64,000 nucleotides of DNA from Ilyobacter_A sp963675185. Its GTDB lineage: Bacteria; Fusobacteriota; Fusobacteriia; Fusobacteriales; Fusobacteriaceae. The notes under the pieces are model-generated. The model saw only the letters and a program-made list of their open reading frames with translations. It was not told the origin of the DNA and ran no database searches. A program made the translations under genes and the position numbers. Numbering within the stretch: position 1 is the first letter of the stretch; every line of letters starts with the position of its first letter. The DNA is taken from positions 496,001 to 560,000 of the forward strand of contig CAXXOH010000002.1 of assembly GCA_963675185.2 (NCBI GenBank). Reading direction: 5' to 3'. Positions 26,398-35,612 of this stretch are shown in pieces.

Positions 26398-27463
26398 ATT
26401 GTATAATTAATTGCAACAAAAAATGACCCATAGATATTTCCTTGGTATAATGTGAGTGCGAACAAACATTTAAAGGAGATTTTCTATGAGTCATACATAT
26501 TTTAGCATAAATGAAAGAGAAACAATAGCGTTATCTTTAGCAAAAGGGATGAAACCCCTTCATATCGCAAAAATACTAGGCAGAAACAGATCCAGTATTG
26601 GAAGAGAAATCAAGCGGAATAGCATTGATGGCGAATACAGAGGGTTGAACGCTCAAGAGGCATACAATTCTAGAAAGTCTTCATGTGGATGTGGAGCCAA
26701 GGAGAAGCTTGAAGATGAAAAGATTGTCGACTATATTCAAATGAGACTTGAAGATGGTTGGACTCCCGAACAAATTGCTGGTAGAGCTAAAATTAAAGGT
26801 GTTGACTGTCCTTGTTTTAAGACTATCTACAGAGGTATTAAAGAGGGGAAATTTAAGGGTACAGAAAAGGAACTCCTTCCGAGACAGGGTAAGAAAAAAT
26901 CTAACGGCATTAAGGAAACAAGAGGAACTATTCCAGATAAGAAAAACATATCAGAAAGGCCTAAAGAAGCAGATGAAAGAAGTGAAATAGGACATTTTGA
27001 GAGTGATACTGTAGTAAGTTCAGGAAAACAGGGAGCTATGATGACGTATGTTGATAGAAAGTCAGGATATGGACTTGTAGAGCTAATGGATAACAGAAAG
27101 GCTGCAACATTTAATCAAGTGACTTTAGAGGCTTTTAAAGTGATACCAGGTAAGTTCATTAAAACTTTTACATCTGATAATGGGAAAGAATTTGCAGGAT
27201 TTAAAGAGCTCGAAAAAGAATTGAATGTTGAGTGTTATTTTGCAAACCCTTATCATTCTTGGGAAAGAGGATGTAATGAGAATTACAACGGATTACTCCG
27301 AAGATATTATCCAAAGGGAAGCAATTTTTTTAAGTTAACAAAAGAAGATGTAAGAAAAGTGATGGAAGCACTTAATCATAGACCGAGAAAACGTCTAGGT
27401 TGGAAAACACCCCATGAAGTATTTTGGGGTGAAATCCAAGAGTGTTGCATTTAATTTGACAAT
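26398..27463 (+). mobile_element. IS30-family insertion sequence, 1066 bp
   Basis: Imperfect terminal inverted repeats at 26398-26418 and 27443-27463 match at 18 of 21 bases (ATTGT...TTGCAACA). They enclose a single intact transposase gene whose stop lies within the right repeat. A short target duplication is not evident. The element inserted just past the nadABC terminator. A TATAAT at 26455-26460 probably serves the transposase. Confidence 0.88.
26486..27454 (+). CDS. IS30-family transposase
   Basis: A 322-aa DDE transposase with an N-terminal helix-turn-helix (INERETIALSLAKG ... HIAKILGRNRSSIGREI, about 8-42) and the catalytic triad Asp174 (HFESDTVV), Asp231 (FTSDNGKEF) and Glu265 (ERGCNENYNG). 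The 33-residue D-E spacing is the IS30 pattern. The frame is intact and there is a good ribosome site (AAAGGAG), so the element may be active. Confidence 0.95.
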   Translation: MSHTYFSINERETIALSLAKGMKPLHIAKILGRNRSSIGREIKRNSIDGEYRGLNAQEAYNSRKSSCGCGAKEKLEDEKIVDYIQMRLEDGWTPEQIAGRAKIKGVDCPCFKTIYRGIKEGKFKGTEKELLPRQGKKKSNGIKETRGTIPDKKNISERPKEADERSEIGHFESDTVVSSGKQGAMMTYVDRKSGYGLVELMDNRKAATFNQVTLEAFKVIPGKFIKTFTSDNGKEFAGFKELEKELNVECYFANPYHSWERGCNENYNGLLRRYYPKGSNFFKLTKEDVRKVMEALNHRPRKRLGWKTPHEVFWGEIQECCI

Positions 27464-27605
27464 CTAGGTTTTAAAAAATTATCTATATAAAACCCCGGTG
27501 CATAGTGACTACTTTATCCTCTCCTTAAAAAATTAAAGGATTTAAAATTATGATTGCATATATATTAATTAACGGATTTTCCTTGAATCGAAAGGTGGGG
27601 ATTTT

Positions 27606-28172
27606 ATGAAAAAGATAATTCTATTCCTTTTGCTGTCCCTAAATCTTTTCTCCATGGAATTTAAAGAAATAGTCAGGTACTACAACAGCAAGATTAGAGA
27701 GGATGAAATAGTCGCTCTTGAGAAAATAATACACAAATATGAAAAAATGTATGGGGTTAATAGATATGTAGTGTATTCAATTATAGCCACTGAATCCAAT
27801 TTTAGGAATGTTTTTGGCGACAATGGGGAGAGTATAGGCTACGGCCAGATACAGTTCCCCACGGCTATGTTTGTTAAAAAAAAGTTTGGTCTTCACGAGG
27901 ATTTGAGCAGAGAAAGGCTCATAGAAGATATAGATCTGCAGTTAAAATATACGGTTCTCTATATAAAATACCTCTATGAATTGAACGATAATGATGTTAA
28001 AGCAACTCTCCTGTCTTACAATGCAGGCCCCTTAAATTTTAAAAAAAATAGATTTAACTCACAATATTATGAAAAAGTCTCAAAAAATTATACCTATATT
28101 TTAAATAAATCAATTTTAAAAAATTCACAACTGCTTGAAAATAAACTATTTATAACAAAAAGCCAGCCGTAA
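27606..28172 (+). CDS. Lytic transglycosylase, SLT domain
   Basis: A 188-aa exported protein with a short signal peptide (about residues 1-16) and a Slt-type muramidase domain at 40-165. The catalytic glutamate is Glu63 in ATESNFRN, followed by GYGQIQFPTA (the GLMQ motif) and LLSYNAGP (the YNAG motif). These enzymes cleave peptidoglycan glycan strands with formation of 1,6-anhydromuramic acid. Single gene, ribosome site AAAGGTGGGG; it shares a terminator with convergent lepA. Confidence 0.9.
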   Translation: MKKIILFLLLSLNLFSMEFKEIVRYYNSKIREDEIVALEKIIHKYEKMYGVNRYVVYSIIATESNFRNVFGDNGESIGYGQIQFPTAMFVKKKFGLHEDLSRERLIEDIDLQLKYTVLYIKYLYELNDNDVKATLLSYNAGPLNFKKNRFNSQYYEKVSKNYTYILNKSILKNSQLLENKLFITKSQP

Positions 28173-28183
28173 GGCTGGCTTTA
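28157..28183. terminator. Bidirectional terminator between the transglycosylase gene and lepA
   Basis: Stem AAAGCCAGCC/GGCTGGCTTT with loop GTAA, flanked by A and T runs; it overlaps both gene ends. Confidence 0.88.
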
Positions 28184-29977
28184 ATCACTTAGCTTTAGTA
28201 CTGATATAAATGCTTCTTGAGGTATCTCAACATTTCCTATCTGCTTCATTCTCTTTTTACCTTCTTTTTGTTTTTCAAGAAGTTTTTTCTTACGAGTTAT
28301 ATCCCCACCATAACATTTTGCAGTTACGTTTTTCCTATAGGCTTTTATGGTTTCCCTTGCTATTATCTTAGCCCCCAAAGCCGCCTGGATAGGGATTTCA
28401 AACTGCTGTCTAGGTATAACTTCTTTTAGCTTTTCCGTTATAACTCTCCCTCTAGAGTAAGCATGATCTACATGCGCTATAAATGAAAACGCATCTACCG
28501 GTTTTCCAGATACCAGAATATCCACTTTTACCAGTTTTGATTCCTTATAGCCTATCATCTCATATTCAAAAGAAGCATAACCCTTTGTCCTAGATTTCAA
28601 CTTATCGTAAAAATCCAACACTATGTCCGCTAGAGGCAATTCATAAGTCAGCATAGCTCTAGTCTCATCTAAGTAATCCATAGTTATAAAGGTACCCCTT
28701 TTTTCTTGGCAAAGCTCCATAACGTTACCAACATAATCTTTTGGAACTATTATGTTTCCTTTTATGAAAGGTTCTTCTACACTTTTTTTCCCTAAAATTG
28801 GGAACTCTTCCGGGTTATCTATTACCCTCAGTTCACCGTTTTCCATATATATCCTATACTCAACCGACGGCGAGGTAGAGATAAGGTCGATTCCATATTC
28901 TCTTCTAAGCCTTTCCACTATTATCTCCATGTGAAGTAAACCTAGGAATCCACATCTAAATCCAAAACCAAGCGCAACGGAAGTCTCTGGCTGGTAAACT
29001 AACGAAGCATCATTTAACTGTAGTTTTTCAAGGGCATCCCTTAAATCTTCGTAGTCATCAGTAGCAATAGGATAAATCCCTGCATAGACCATAGATTGCG
29101 CCGGCCTATACCCACCAAATGGTGATTCACAAGGATTTTTAGTTGAAGTTATTGTATCCCCAACCTGCGTATCTTTAATAGATTTTCCTCCAGTTATTAC
29201 ATATCCAACAGAACCCGCCGAAAGTTCATTGCTCATCTTCAGATTTGGAGAAAATATCCCGCACTCTAAAATTTCAAACTCTTTTCCTGTAGACCAAATT
29301 TTTATTTTGTCCCCTTTTTTTAACTTACCGTCCATTACTCTTACATAAGTTATTACTCCTCTATAGTCATCAAAATGTGAATCAAATATAAGTGCTTTTA
29401 AAGGTTTTTCCTCTGTTTCTTCAGGAGCTGGTATTCTCTCGACTATAGCCTCTAAAAGGTCTTCTATACCTATCCCGGCTTTTGCAGATGTAAGCACCGC
29501 ATCCTCTGCAGGTAGCCCTATTAAATCTTCTATCTCTTTTTTTACCCTATCCGGTTCCGCAGCCGGAAGGTCTATTTTATTTATCACCGGTACAATTTCT
29601 AAGTCATTCTCCAATGCAAGGTATACATTTGCAAGAGTCTGAGCTTCTACTCCTTGTGCTGCATCCACAACTAGGAGTGCACCCTCACAAGCTGCAAGCG
29701 ACCTAGAGACTTCATATATGAAGTCAACGTGTCCCGGAGTATCTATAAGATTTAACTCATACTTGTTCCCATCCTTGGCATCATAATAGAGGGTAACCGC
29801 TTGAGCTTTTATTGTGATCCCCTTTTCTCTTTCAAGATCCATCGAATCCAAAAGCTGTGCTTTCATATCCCTTTCATTTACGGTACCTGTTGCTTGTAGC
29901 AGTCTGTCGGCAATCGTGGATTTACCGTGATCTATATGTGCGATAATAGAAAAATTCCTCTTGAATTTTGTAGACAC
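28181..29977 (-). CDS. lepA: Elongation factor 4 (ribosome back-translocase GTPase)
   Basis: A 598-aa translational GTPase with the LepA plan: G1 AHIDHGKST (13-21), G3 DTPGHVDF, G4 NKIDLP, domains II, III and V, and the LepA-specific C-terminal domain (KLVKVDILVSGKPVDAFSFI, then CYGGDITRKKKLLEKQKEGKKRMKQ near 555-580). Start is GTG with AGGAGG eight bases upstream. Single gene. Confidence 0.97.
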   Translation of the reverse strand: MSTKFKRNFSIIAHIDHGKSTIADRLLQATGTVNERDMKAQLLDSMDLEREKGITIKAQAVTLYYDAKDGNKYELNLIDTPGHVDFIYEVSRSLAACEGALLVVDAAQGVEAQTLANVYLALENDLEIVPVINKIDLPAAEPDRVKKEIEDLIGLPAEDAVLTSAKAGIGIEDLLEAIVERIPAPEETEEKPLKALIFDSHFDDYRGVITYVRVMDGKLKKGDKIKIWSTGKEFEILECGIFSPNLKMSNELSAGSVGYVITGGKSIKDTQVGDTITSTKNPCESPFGGYRPAQSMVYAGIYPIATDDYEDLRDALEKLQLNDASLVYQPETSVALGFGFRCGFLGLLHMEIIVERLRREYGIDLISTSPSVEYRIYMENGELRVIDNPEEFPILGKKSVEEPFIKGNIIVPKDYVGNVMELCQEKRGTFITMDYLDETRAMLTYELPLADIVLDFYDKLKSRTKGYASFEYEMIGYKESKLVKVDILVSGKPVDAFSFIAHVDHAYSRGRVITEKLKEVIPRQQFEIPIQAALGAKIIARETIKAYRKNVTAKCYGGDITRKKKLLEKQKEGKKRMKQIGNVEIPQEAFISVLKLSD

Positions 29978-30072
29978 TTATATTTCCTCCTAATACTTAA
30001 AGTTATTCAAGATATTATAAGATAATTTATGCAAAAATGCAAGATATCTATTTCCTATTGCTGTTTTCTCGA

Positions 30073-30831
30073 CTAGGCATCATAAGATTTCTTTACAAGT
30101 TTTGCTACAAAATATCTCGGCATAAGCCTGCTAGAAAAAACCAGAAATTTATTATATACACCTGTCACCACAAGCCTTCTCTTGCCATGTGCTGCCCTAT
30201 ATAAAAGTTTTGCAACCGTTTCTGACCCCAAGAATTTCCCTCGAAATTTACTCGTCTTTAGGCTTCCAACTTCCTGGAACTCTGTTTTTGTTGCACCTGG
30301 GCAAAACGCCACCACAGTGACACCGCTTTCTTCTAGTTCTGCAGATAATGCTAGGGAAAATGAAACAACATAAGATTTTGTAGCCCCGTACACCGCCATA
30401 TAAGGAACTGCTTGAAAAGCTGCCGTAGATGCCACATTTACTATAGTACCACAGCCTCTTTTCTTCATCTTATTACCGAAAACTCTCGATATATGCGTAA
30501 GTGCCTTTACGTTTAAATCTATTATTTTTATTTGTTTTTCAATGTCAGACTTTATAAATTCGCCGTACTCCCCAATCCCGGCGTTGTTAACCAAAACATC
30601 TATATCTATGCCAATTTCTTCTACTCTCAAAAAAAGCTCATCTATATTTTCAGTCAGCGATAGGTCCAAAGGTGCTACCACGACTTCTACATTCCTCCCC
30701 AGCTCTCTTTTCACTTCCTCTAGCCTCTCGACTCTCCTAGCAACTAGAACAAGATTATAACCATTTTTTGCAAAGATTCTAGCAGCCTCCATCCCTATGC
30801 CACTAGATGCACCTGTTATCAAAACCCACAT
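30073..30831 (-). CDS. Short-chain dehydrogenase/reductase
   Basis: A 252-aa classical SDR with NAD(P)-binding TGASSGIG (6-13), the NNAG motif (about 84-87), catalytic Ser in VNVASTAA and YGATKSY (YxxxK). It resembles the DltE/YqjQ type with a C-terminal hydrophobic tail (FLVFSSRLMPRYFVAKLVKK). Substrate unknown. The start at 30831 has AGGAGGATTGAAA just ahead. A longer in-frame start at 30894 would run through the upstream terminator hairpin and is rejected. Confidence 0.88.
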   Translation of the reverse strand: MWVLITGASSGIGMEAARIFAKNGYNLVLVARRVERLEEVKRELGRNVEVVVAPLDLSLTENIDELFLRVEEIGIDIDVLVNNAGIGEYGEFIKSDIEKQIKIIDLNVKALTHISRVFGNKMKKRGCGTIVNVASTAAFQAVPYMAVYGATKSYVVSFSLALSAELEESGVTVVAFCPGATKTEFQEVGSLKTSKFRGKFLGSETVAKLLYRAAHGKRRLVVTGVYNKFLVFSSRLMPRYFVAKLVKKSYDA

Positions 30832-30849
30832 TTTCAATCCTCCTAATGT

Positions 30850-30880
30850 AAAAAGGCTTGTCACAACGACAAGCTTTTTT
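30850..30880 (-). terminator. Terminator after the M48 protease gene
   Basis: Stem AAAGCTTGTCG/...GACAAGCCTTT with T run on the minus strand, about 40 bases after the M48 stop and just before the SDR ribosome site. Confidence 0.8.
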
Positions 30881-30917
30881 AATGAATATATCACCTTAAG
30901 TACATATTGCCAAATCT

Positions 30918-31706
30918 CTATTTAGAGTAATACCCCATAAACTCAGGCATACTTTCCTTTATCCTGTTTATCCTGCTAATAGAAGACGGATGCGTGCTCA
31001 AAAATTCAGGTACGGCAACTGTTGAGTCTGCGCTCATTCTTTCCCAAAATTCCAATGATTTTCTTGGATCATACCCGGCCATAGCTGTGAATATTATGCC
31101 GAGCCTGTCCGCCTCATACTCATGGGTCCTGGAATATTTCAACATACCTAAACTGCTCCCTATCCCATAAACTTCTAGGAATACAGATTTGGCCAGTCCC
31201 GGGTTTTCACCCATAACATCTTGCAATGTAGCGTATCCATATTTTAAAAGTAGTTCCTGACTCATCCTTTCGTTGCCATGATTTGCAACTACATGGGCTA
31301 TCTCATGCCCCATTATAGTAGCGATTCCATCTTCTCCTCCTGCAATTGGCAGTATGCCCGAATAGACAACCACTTTCCCACCTGGTAGGGCCCAAGCATT
31401 TTTCTCCTCGTTACTTATAAGATTAAACTCCCAGTTAAATCCAGATAGCTGATACTGCATCCCCTGCTTTATCATGAATTCTTCCACAGCTTTAGATATT
31501 CTAGCCCCCACTCTTTTCACCGTTTCAGCATCTTTATTTTTTAATGGTGGATTGTTTGCTATGAACTCGCTGTACTGTGCGTCGCTTAAATCCACAATTT
31601 GCTGTTGCGATATCAAACTTAGTTGCGTCCTGCCTGTTATCGGAACATTTGAACATGCAGCTAGAAAAATCGACAAAATTGTTGCACATACTATTTTTTT
31701 AAGCAT
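30918..31706 (-). CDS. M48-family metalloprotease, lipoprotein
   Basis: A 262-aa periplasmic zinc protease of the BepA/LoiP kind. Signal peptide with lipobox LAAC (Cys18), zinc motif HEIAH (134-138) and third ligand in EYEADRLG (about 188-195). Homologs anchored in the outer membrane degrade or assist folding of beta-barrel and LPS-assembly proteins, which would suit the many barrel genes here (inference). Its start overlaps the end of the peroxiredoxin-like gene by eight bases; the ribosome site GAGGAG is inside that gene. Confidence 0.92.
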   Translation of the reverse strand: MLKKIVCATILSIFLAACSNVPITGRTQLSLISQQQIVDLSDAQYSEFIANNPPLKNKDAETVKRVGARISKAVEEFMIKQGMQYQLSGFNWEFNLISNEEKNAWALPGGKVVVYSGILPIAGGEDGIATIMGHEIAHVVANHGNERMSQELLLKYGYATLQDVMGENPGLAKSVFLEVYGIGSSLGMLKYSRTHEYEADRLGIIFTAMAGYDPRKSLEFWERMSADSTVAVPEFLSTHPSSISRINRIKESMPEFMGYYSK

Positions 31707-32364
31707 TATTCTCCTCCTTTATTACTTTCTCTACTTTTTCTATTAATATTTCTGGGGCTATCCTTTCGGTGTAGTCCGCTTTCACAAAACTATACATCAA
31801 TATTCCATTTTTGTCAAAGATAAAACTAGCCGGTATAGGAAGCTCATAGGTATCCACGCCGTTACTTTTTATCAGATCTATGCCAAATTCTTTATACATG
31901 CTTACCATGCTGCTGTCTAACTTAAATACTATGCTAAACTTTCTGGCAAACTCGTTGTTTAAGTCACTCAGTACATCATATTCTATAGCAAGCTTTTCCT
32001 TAAAGCTAAGCGTACTGTCTGGAAGTTCAGGAGATATAGCCACCAATTTACCTTTAAGCCATTTCAGTCTTTTTACTATTTTAGAAAGTTCATTGAGTTC
32101 CAGATTACAGTATGGACACCAAGAACCCCGGTAAAAACTTATTATGACCGGTCCTTTTCCAAAATACTTTTCTATGTTTACCTCATTCCCAAAAGCATCT
32201 ATCAGACTATGTTTTGGTATCTTATCCCCTTTTTTCAAACCACTTTCCTCTATGCCGCTCTTTATAAGGTTTTCAAAAAAATTCTTCATTACTTCCTTTT
32301 TTTCTTCTGGAAGTTCCCTTGTAGATTCTTCCTTTAGACTTTTCAACCTTTCATAAAACTCCAT
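31699..32364 (-). CDS. AhpC/TSA-type peroxiredoxin-like protein
   Basis: About 221 aa with a thioredoxin fold. The active-site region reads FYRGSWCPYCNLEL, so the peroxidatic cysteine is followed at CxxC spacing, as in the peroxiredoxin-like (AhpC/TSA superfamily, PRX_like2) group rather than typical 2-Cys AhpC. A helical N-terminal extension of about 45 residues precedes the fold. No signal peptide. Three close in-frame starts exist (32373 GTG, 32370, 32364); the last is best spaced from AAGG. Co-transcribed with the M48 gene. Confidence 0.85.
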   Translation of the reverse strand: MEFYERLKSLKEESTRELPEEKKEVMKNFFENLIKSGIEESGLKKGDKIPKHSLIDAFGNEVNIEKYFGKGPVIISFYRGSWCPYCNLELNELSKIVKRLKWLKGKLVAISPELPDSTLSFKEKLAIEYDVLSDLNNEFARKFSIVFKLDSSMVSMYKEFGIDLIKSNGVDTYELPIPASFIFDKNGILMYSFVKADYTERIAPEILIEKVEKVIKEENNA

Positions 32365-32432
32365 CTCCATCACCTTCCCGATAAGTTTTCTAAGTGTTTA
32401 GTATCCATCCATTAAGCCGCACTTAGTTTAAG

Positions 32433-33311
32433 TCACTTCCTCAAAAATACCCTGTTTTTTTCTAGAATTTTCACAGGATTGTAGGAAAGTTTTGCTTTCT
32501 CCAATTGAGGTATTCCCAGATCTTCCTCGCGGTTTATATACTTGTATTCTAAAAATTCGTTTTCTATGAAGAGCTTGTTTATCATCTGATAAGCCCCAAT
32601 ATAGTTATGATCAGCCTTTTCTATATGCACTACTGCGGTGTCGTAGTTTATCGCCTCTCCTATGCTAAACGCCACCACTTTGCCGTCAACCCTTATCAGA
32701 CCACCGCTTAGGTTTAGCTTTTCATAGTTTTCCAACACTCTAATAACTCCTACCTTTTCATCCTTTAAGCTCCCCCTCAAGCTGCAGCCCTTTATTTCGC
32801 ACCACCACTTTTGAAACTCAAGAACCTCTCTTATATTTTCAGGACCTATATTTTCGTATGTGTAACTATAGGTCTTTTCAAATCGGTTTACAAAATTTTT
32901 TTTAGAATGATATTTTTTCCCCTTCAACTCCACAAGATCATCTGTTTTGTACAGGTAGTCCCCCCTGCCGTACTCAAGTTCGTAGACAAAAGTTTTCGGG
33001 AACTCTTTTTTCAAGAGCGCAATCATATCTTTGTTCACAGCCCTCATTTTAAATCCTTGCCCAAATTCTTCTAATAGTGCCTTTATGGTTTTTCGCAGTT
33101 CCCCTTCCCCTACTGGAAAATAGAGGTACTCCACCCCCTCTAGCTCACCCTTTATGCATAAAAAACCGTCTATTATCTTATATGCAGTTCTCCTTAAAAA
33201 GGACCACATAAACATATTTGTAAACAAAATATCATAGGTCCTGTATCTATAATATCCCATGTGATTTTTAAAAATTTCGGCATCTTCTATTGTTAAACTT
33301 TTCCAGTCCAT
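32433..33311 (-). CDS. DUF2156 protein (LPG synthase C-terminal-like, GNAT fold)
   Basis: A 292-aa soluble protein matching the DUF2156 family: LTIEDAEIFKNHMGYYRYRTYDILFTNMFMW at the start is characteristic (quoted as position 6-36: L-T-I ... T-N-M), followed by GEGELRKTIKALLEEF and a C-terminal GGLIRVDGKVVAFSIGEAI and HIEKADHNYIGAYQMINKLF. The family shares the double-GNAT fold of aminoacyl-phosphatidylglycerol synthases; stand-alone members have no settled substrate. Ribosome site GGGGG at 6 bases. Confidence 0.82.
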   Translation of the reverse strand: MDWKSLTIEDAEIFKNHMGYYRYRTYDILFTNMFMWSFLRRTAYKIIDGFLCIKGELEGVEYLYFPVGEGELRKTIKALLEEFGQGFKMRAVNKDMIALLKKEFPKTFVYELEYGRGDYLYKTDDLVELKGKKYHSKKNFVNRFEKTYSYTYENIGPENIREVLEFQKWWCEIKGCSLRGSLKDEKVGVIRVLENYEKLNLSGGLIRVDGKVVAFSIGEAINYDTAVVHIEKADHNYIGAYQMINKLFIENEFLEYKYINREEDLGIPQLEKAKLSYNPVKILEKNRVFLRK

Positions 33312-33323
33312 ATATGTCCCCCA

Positions 33324-33351
33324 TAAAAAAAGGAAGCCTCAGACTCCCTTT
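33324..33351 (-). terminator. Terminator after the 33.4-kb hypothetical gene
   Basis: Minus-strand stem GGGAGTC/GGCTTCC (two G-T pairs), loop TGA, then T7. It lies between the hypothetical gene and the DUF2156 gene. Confidence 0.65.
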
Positions 33352-33360
33352 TAATAATTT

Positions 33361-33741
33361 CTAATAAAAATACATATATCCGTCCATCACTATATTGACC
33401 CCTCTTAGTATCTCCTCTCTGTCAAACACCCTGCTTGGATAATCGAATTCAAAACCTGTACGGAGATCCGAATTGAACAACTCTATGTACTCGCCGTCAA
33501 ACCTTACCTCTATATTTTCAGTGAAAAGTTTTATATACGGGAGTACTTGAATTATATCTATGACCCTCACAAAGGTAACTGGACTAATTTTTTTCTTATC
33601 CAATATCTCTTCTATTATATACTCTGCATGATCCAGGTCAGTCCTGTATCCCTTTTTAGTTCCAGTTTTTAAAAATAGTATGTGCTTGCCGCTTTTAACT
33701 ATGTTGTACCCTGCTTCATTTAATAATTCTAGGGAGTTCAT
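33361..33741 (-). CDS. Hypothetical protein
   Basis: About 126 aa, not recognised. Mixed alpha/beta with no signal peptide or membrane segment. Features seen: LLNEAGYNIVKSGKHILFL at the start, DLDHAEYIIEEILDKKKISP (about 36-55) and an acidic beta-rich second half ending in VMDGYMYFY. The start at 33741 has GGGG eight bases upstream; GTG at 33750 is possible. No functional clue from neighbours. Confidence 0.6.
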   Translation of the reverse strand: MNSLELLNEAGYNIVKSGKHILFLKTGTKKGYRTDLDHAEYIIEEILDKKKISPVTFVRVIDIIQVLPYIKLFTENIEVRFDGEYIELFNSDLRTGFEFDYPSRVFDREEILRGVNIVMDGYMYFY

Positions 33742-33891
33742 TTTCATCACCCCATTTCTAGAAAAAAATCAATCCTTCTTATTTGTATTATACACCATAA
33801 ATTCACCTTGTCCTCCAAGTCATATAAAAATTTATTTTTGGATTTAGGTGCGACTTCAATAGCATAATATTTTAAGGAAAAGAATAATAAT

Positions 33892-33919
33892 TTGACTTTT
33901 GTTTTCTTTAGATTATACT
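33892..33919 (+). promoter_or_regulatory. Promoter of the 34-kb outer-membrane protein gene
   Basis: -35 TTGACT (33892-33897), 16-base spacer, -10 TATACT (33914-33919), about 48 bases before the start codon, which has an unusually strong GGGGGG ribosome site. Confidence 0.8.
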
Positions 33920-33967
33920 TAATATTATAAGCTTCTAAAAAAACATCAATTATAGGGGGGATTTTTT

Positions 33968-34927
33968 ATGAGAAAAATGGGAACACTGATTGCCTCGTTA
34001 CTGCTTGTTTCTAGTGTGTCCAATGCCATGCACATAACCAGCTTTAAGCAAGATGCTAAATTTATAAACGATAATACGACAAATGCATCCAGCGATGACC
34101 AAGATGACAAGCAAACCCTGGAGTGGGTAATCGCTTCCGGCTACCTTGCTATTACTGAAGATTTGACAGCTACCTTTGAGATCGAACAGGATATAATAAG
34201 CGACAGCGACTCTCCAGGAAAAGACTCATACAATGCCTGGGATAACACTTTCGGCTTGGAAAAAAGGCTGCCGTCAGTTGAGTTTATGGACAAGACCTGG
34301 ACGCAGACTGTATGGGGCGGATTTGAGCAGGAGACTGAAAATTCAAAAGACAGCACCGGCGGGGCTAAATCTGACACACTAACCTTTATAGCAGACTATA
34401 CCGCCAGCACGCCTATTAGCGACAGGACTAAATTCACCACTGAGTTGGTGGCAAAGTACAAAGAAAGTGAAGTAAATGACCACACATCCGAGATCGGGGA
34501 TTACTATGAGCTTAACTTCTATTTTGACACGGCTTGGAACGAGTTCTGGAAGTCAACAAGCATCTTGTACAATGAGTTCGTTTCATACAGCGGGGACGGC
34601 TACAAAGATTACTATCAATTCGAGCTAGAGCACTACACAAACTTCACATACAACCTGCCTAAAGGATTTTACTTCAACACAGAGTTTGGACTAGAGTCTT
34701 ATGGTAACTGGGAATTTTCTGATACAAACGACACAACCGAAATGTGGATAGAGCCTAAGCTAGGCTACAGCCACGACATAAATCCTGGCTTAAACTTATA
34801 CGCCTGGGTTGGGTACAGGGTTTTTGACGCTACAACTGCCGACGTTACCCACGATTTGGACGAATACCACAACAACAAAGTCGAAGCCCTGTTAGGCTTC
34901 AAATATATAGGAACCCATTCCCATTAA
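33968..34927 (+). CDS. Outer-membrane beta-barrel protein, paralog A
   Basis: A 319-aa protein with signal peptide (residues 1-20, cleavage near SNA). The remainder is rich in alternating aromatic/polar strands (GYLAITEDLTATFEIEQD, YYELNFYFDTAWNEFW, WIEPKLGYSHDINPGLNLYAW), acidic (many Asp and Glu) and ends in a long C-terminal strand (NKVEALLGFKYIG). It is clearly homologous to the gene at 40969-41922, with shared blocks LEHYTNFTY, LPKGFYF and TEFGLESYGN. No family name recognised. Strong promoter and ribosome site suggest an abundant protein. It ends in HSH rather than Phe. Confidence 0.78.
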   Translation: MRKMGTLIASLLLVSSVSNAMHITSFKQDAKFINDNTTNASSDDQDDKQTLEWVIASGYLAITEDLTATFEIEQDIISDSDSPGKDSYNAWDNTFGLEKRLPSVEFMDKTWTQTVWGGFEQETENSKDSTGGAKSDTLTFIADYTASTPISDRTKFTTELVAKYKESEVNDHTSEIGDYYELNFYFDTAWNEFWKSTSILYNEFVSYSGDGYKDYYQFELEHYTNFTYNLPKGFYFNTEFGLESYGNWEFSDTNDTTEMWIEPKLGYSHDINPGLNLYAWVGYRVFDATTADVTHDLDEYHNNKVEALLGFKYIGTHSH

Positions 34928-34960
34928 AAAGGAGCAGGCCGCGGCCTGCTCCTTTTTTTT
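34925..34960. terminator. Bidirectional terminator
   Basis: Stem AAAAAGGAGCAGGCC/GGCCTGCTCCTTTTT with almost no loop (GC), serving paralog A and the convergent PAS gene. Confidence 0.9.
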
Positions 34961-35347
34961 CTATGGTTTACATACATTTATCATCCCAATTATACCCATA
35001 ACTTCCTTTTCATCATTCAAGAAAGTAGATTTATTAAACTGCACTCCGTACTCAAGCCCATTTTTCAATTTAATGTCGTACTTATATATTTGTATTCCAG
35101 GATTTGCCAAAAGTTCTCTGTCTTGACTGGAGTATTTTTCAGCATACTCTTTTGGACATATATCAAAAACAGTTTTCCCCATCAGATCTTCCCTGGACAT
35201 ACCAATCAGCTTCTCAAAAGCTTTATTGAATTCTACAAAAGATCCATCTATCTCTTTATAAAAAACAGGTACAGGTATGCTGTTTAAAAGCATGTTGATA
35301 GAGTCTCTTTTTCTGTTTATAACTTCAAATAAAACTTTTCCCTTCAT
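34961..35347 (-). CDS. Single PAS-domain protein
   Basis: About 128 aa, consisting of one PAS domain (about residues 20-125): LNSIPVPVFYKEIDGSFVEF, FEKLIGMSREDLMGKTVFDI, FLNDEKEVMGIIGMIN. No output domain follows, so it may sense a ligand or redox state and act on a partner in trans. Start at 35347 chosen for GGAGGACAAAAG directly upstream. No linked kinase or diguanylate cyclase in the window. Confidence 0.85.
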   Translation of the reverse strand: MKGKVLFEVINRKRDSINMLLNSIPVPVFYKEIDGSFVEFNKAFEKLIGMSREDLMGKTVFDICPKEYAEKYSSQDRELLANPGIQIYKYDIKLKNGLEYGVQFNKSTFLNDEKEVMGIIGMINVCKP

Positions 35348-35486
35348 CTTTTGTCCTCCAACAAAGCACAATTGTCAAACTGTGCATTTTTTAACATTAT
35401 AATGATCAATATTATAACATAGAGTCATGTGTTGGTGCAAGTTCTAAAGTTTTAATATATCCATTAAAAAATTATTTTTTTTTAAC

Positions 35487-35515
35487 TTGACACATAAACC
35501 GCTTTATGTTAAAAT
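35487..35515 (+). promoter_or_regulatory. Promoter of tRNA-Thr
   Basis: Consensus -35 TTGACA (35487-35492), 17-base spacer, -10 TAAAAT (35510-35515), 21 bases before the tRNA. Confidence 0.85.
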
Positions 35516-35536
35516 TTACTGCGTTAATAGTAAGAG

Positions 35537-35612
35537 GCCGTCTTAGCTCAGTTGGTAGAGCGCAGCCATGGTAAGGCTGAGGTCGCCGGTTCAATCCCGG
35601 CAGTCGGCACCA
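35537..35612 (+). tRNA. tRNA-Thr (anticodon GGT), CCA encoded
   Basis: 76 nt cloverleaf: acceptor GCCGTCT/AGTCGGC, D arm GCTC-GAGC, anticodon stem CAGCC/GGCTG with loop ATGGTAA (anticodon GGT, reads ACC and ACU), T arm GCCGG-TTCAATC-CCGGC, and encoded CCA at 35610-35612. Pair 5-68 of the acceptor stem is a T-T mismatch. Confidence 0.95.

Noticed and set aside
30832..30894. Longer N-terminus for the SDR gene
   Set aside because: The extra codons are the terminator hairpin of the preceding gene; ATG at 30831 has AGGAGG.
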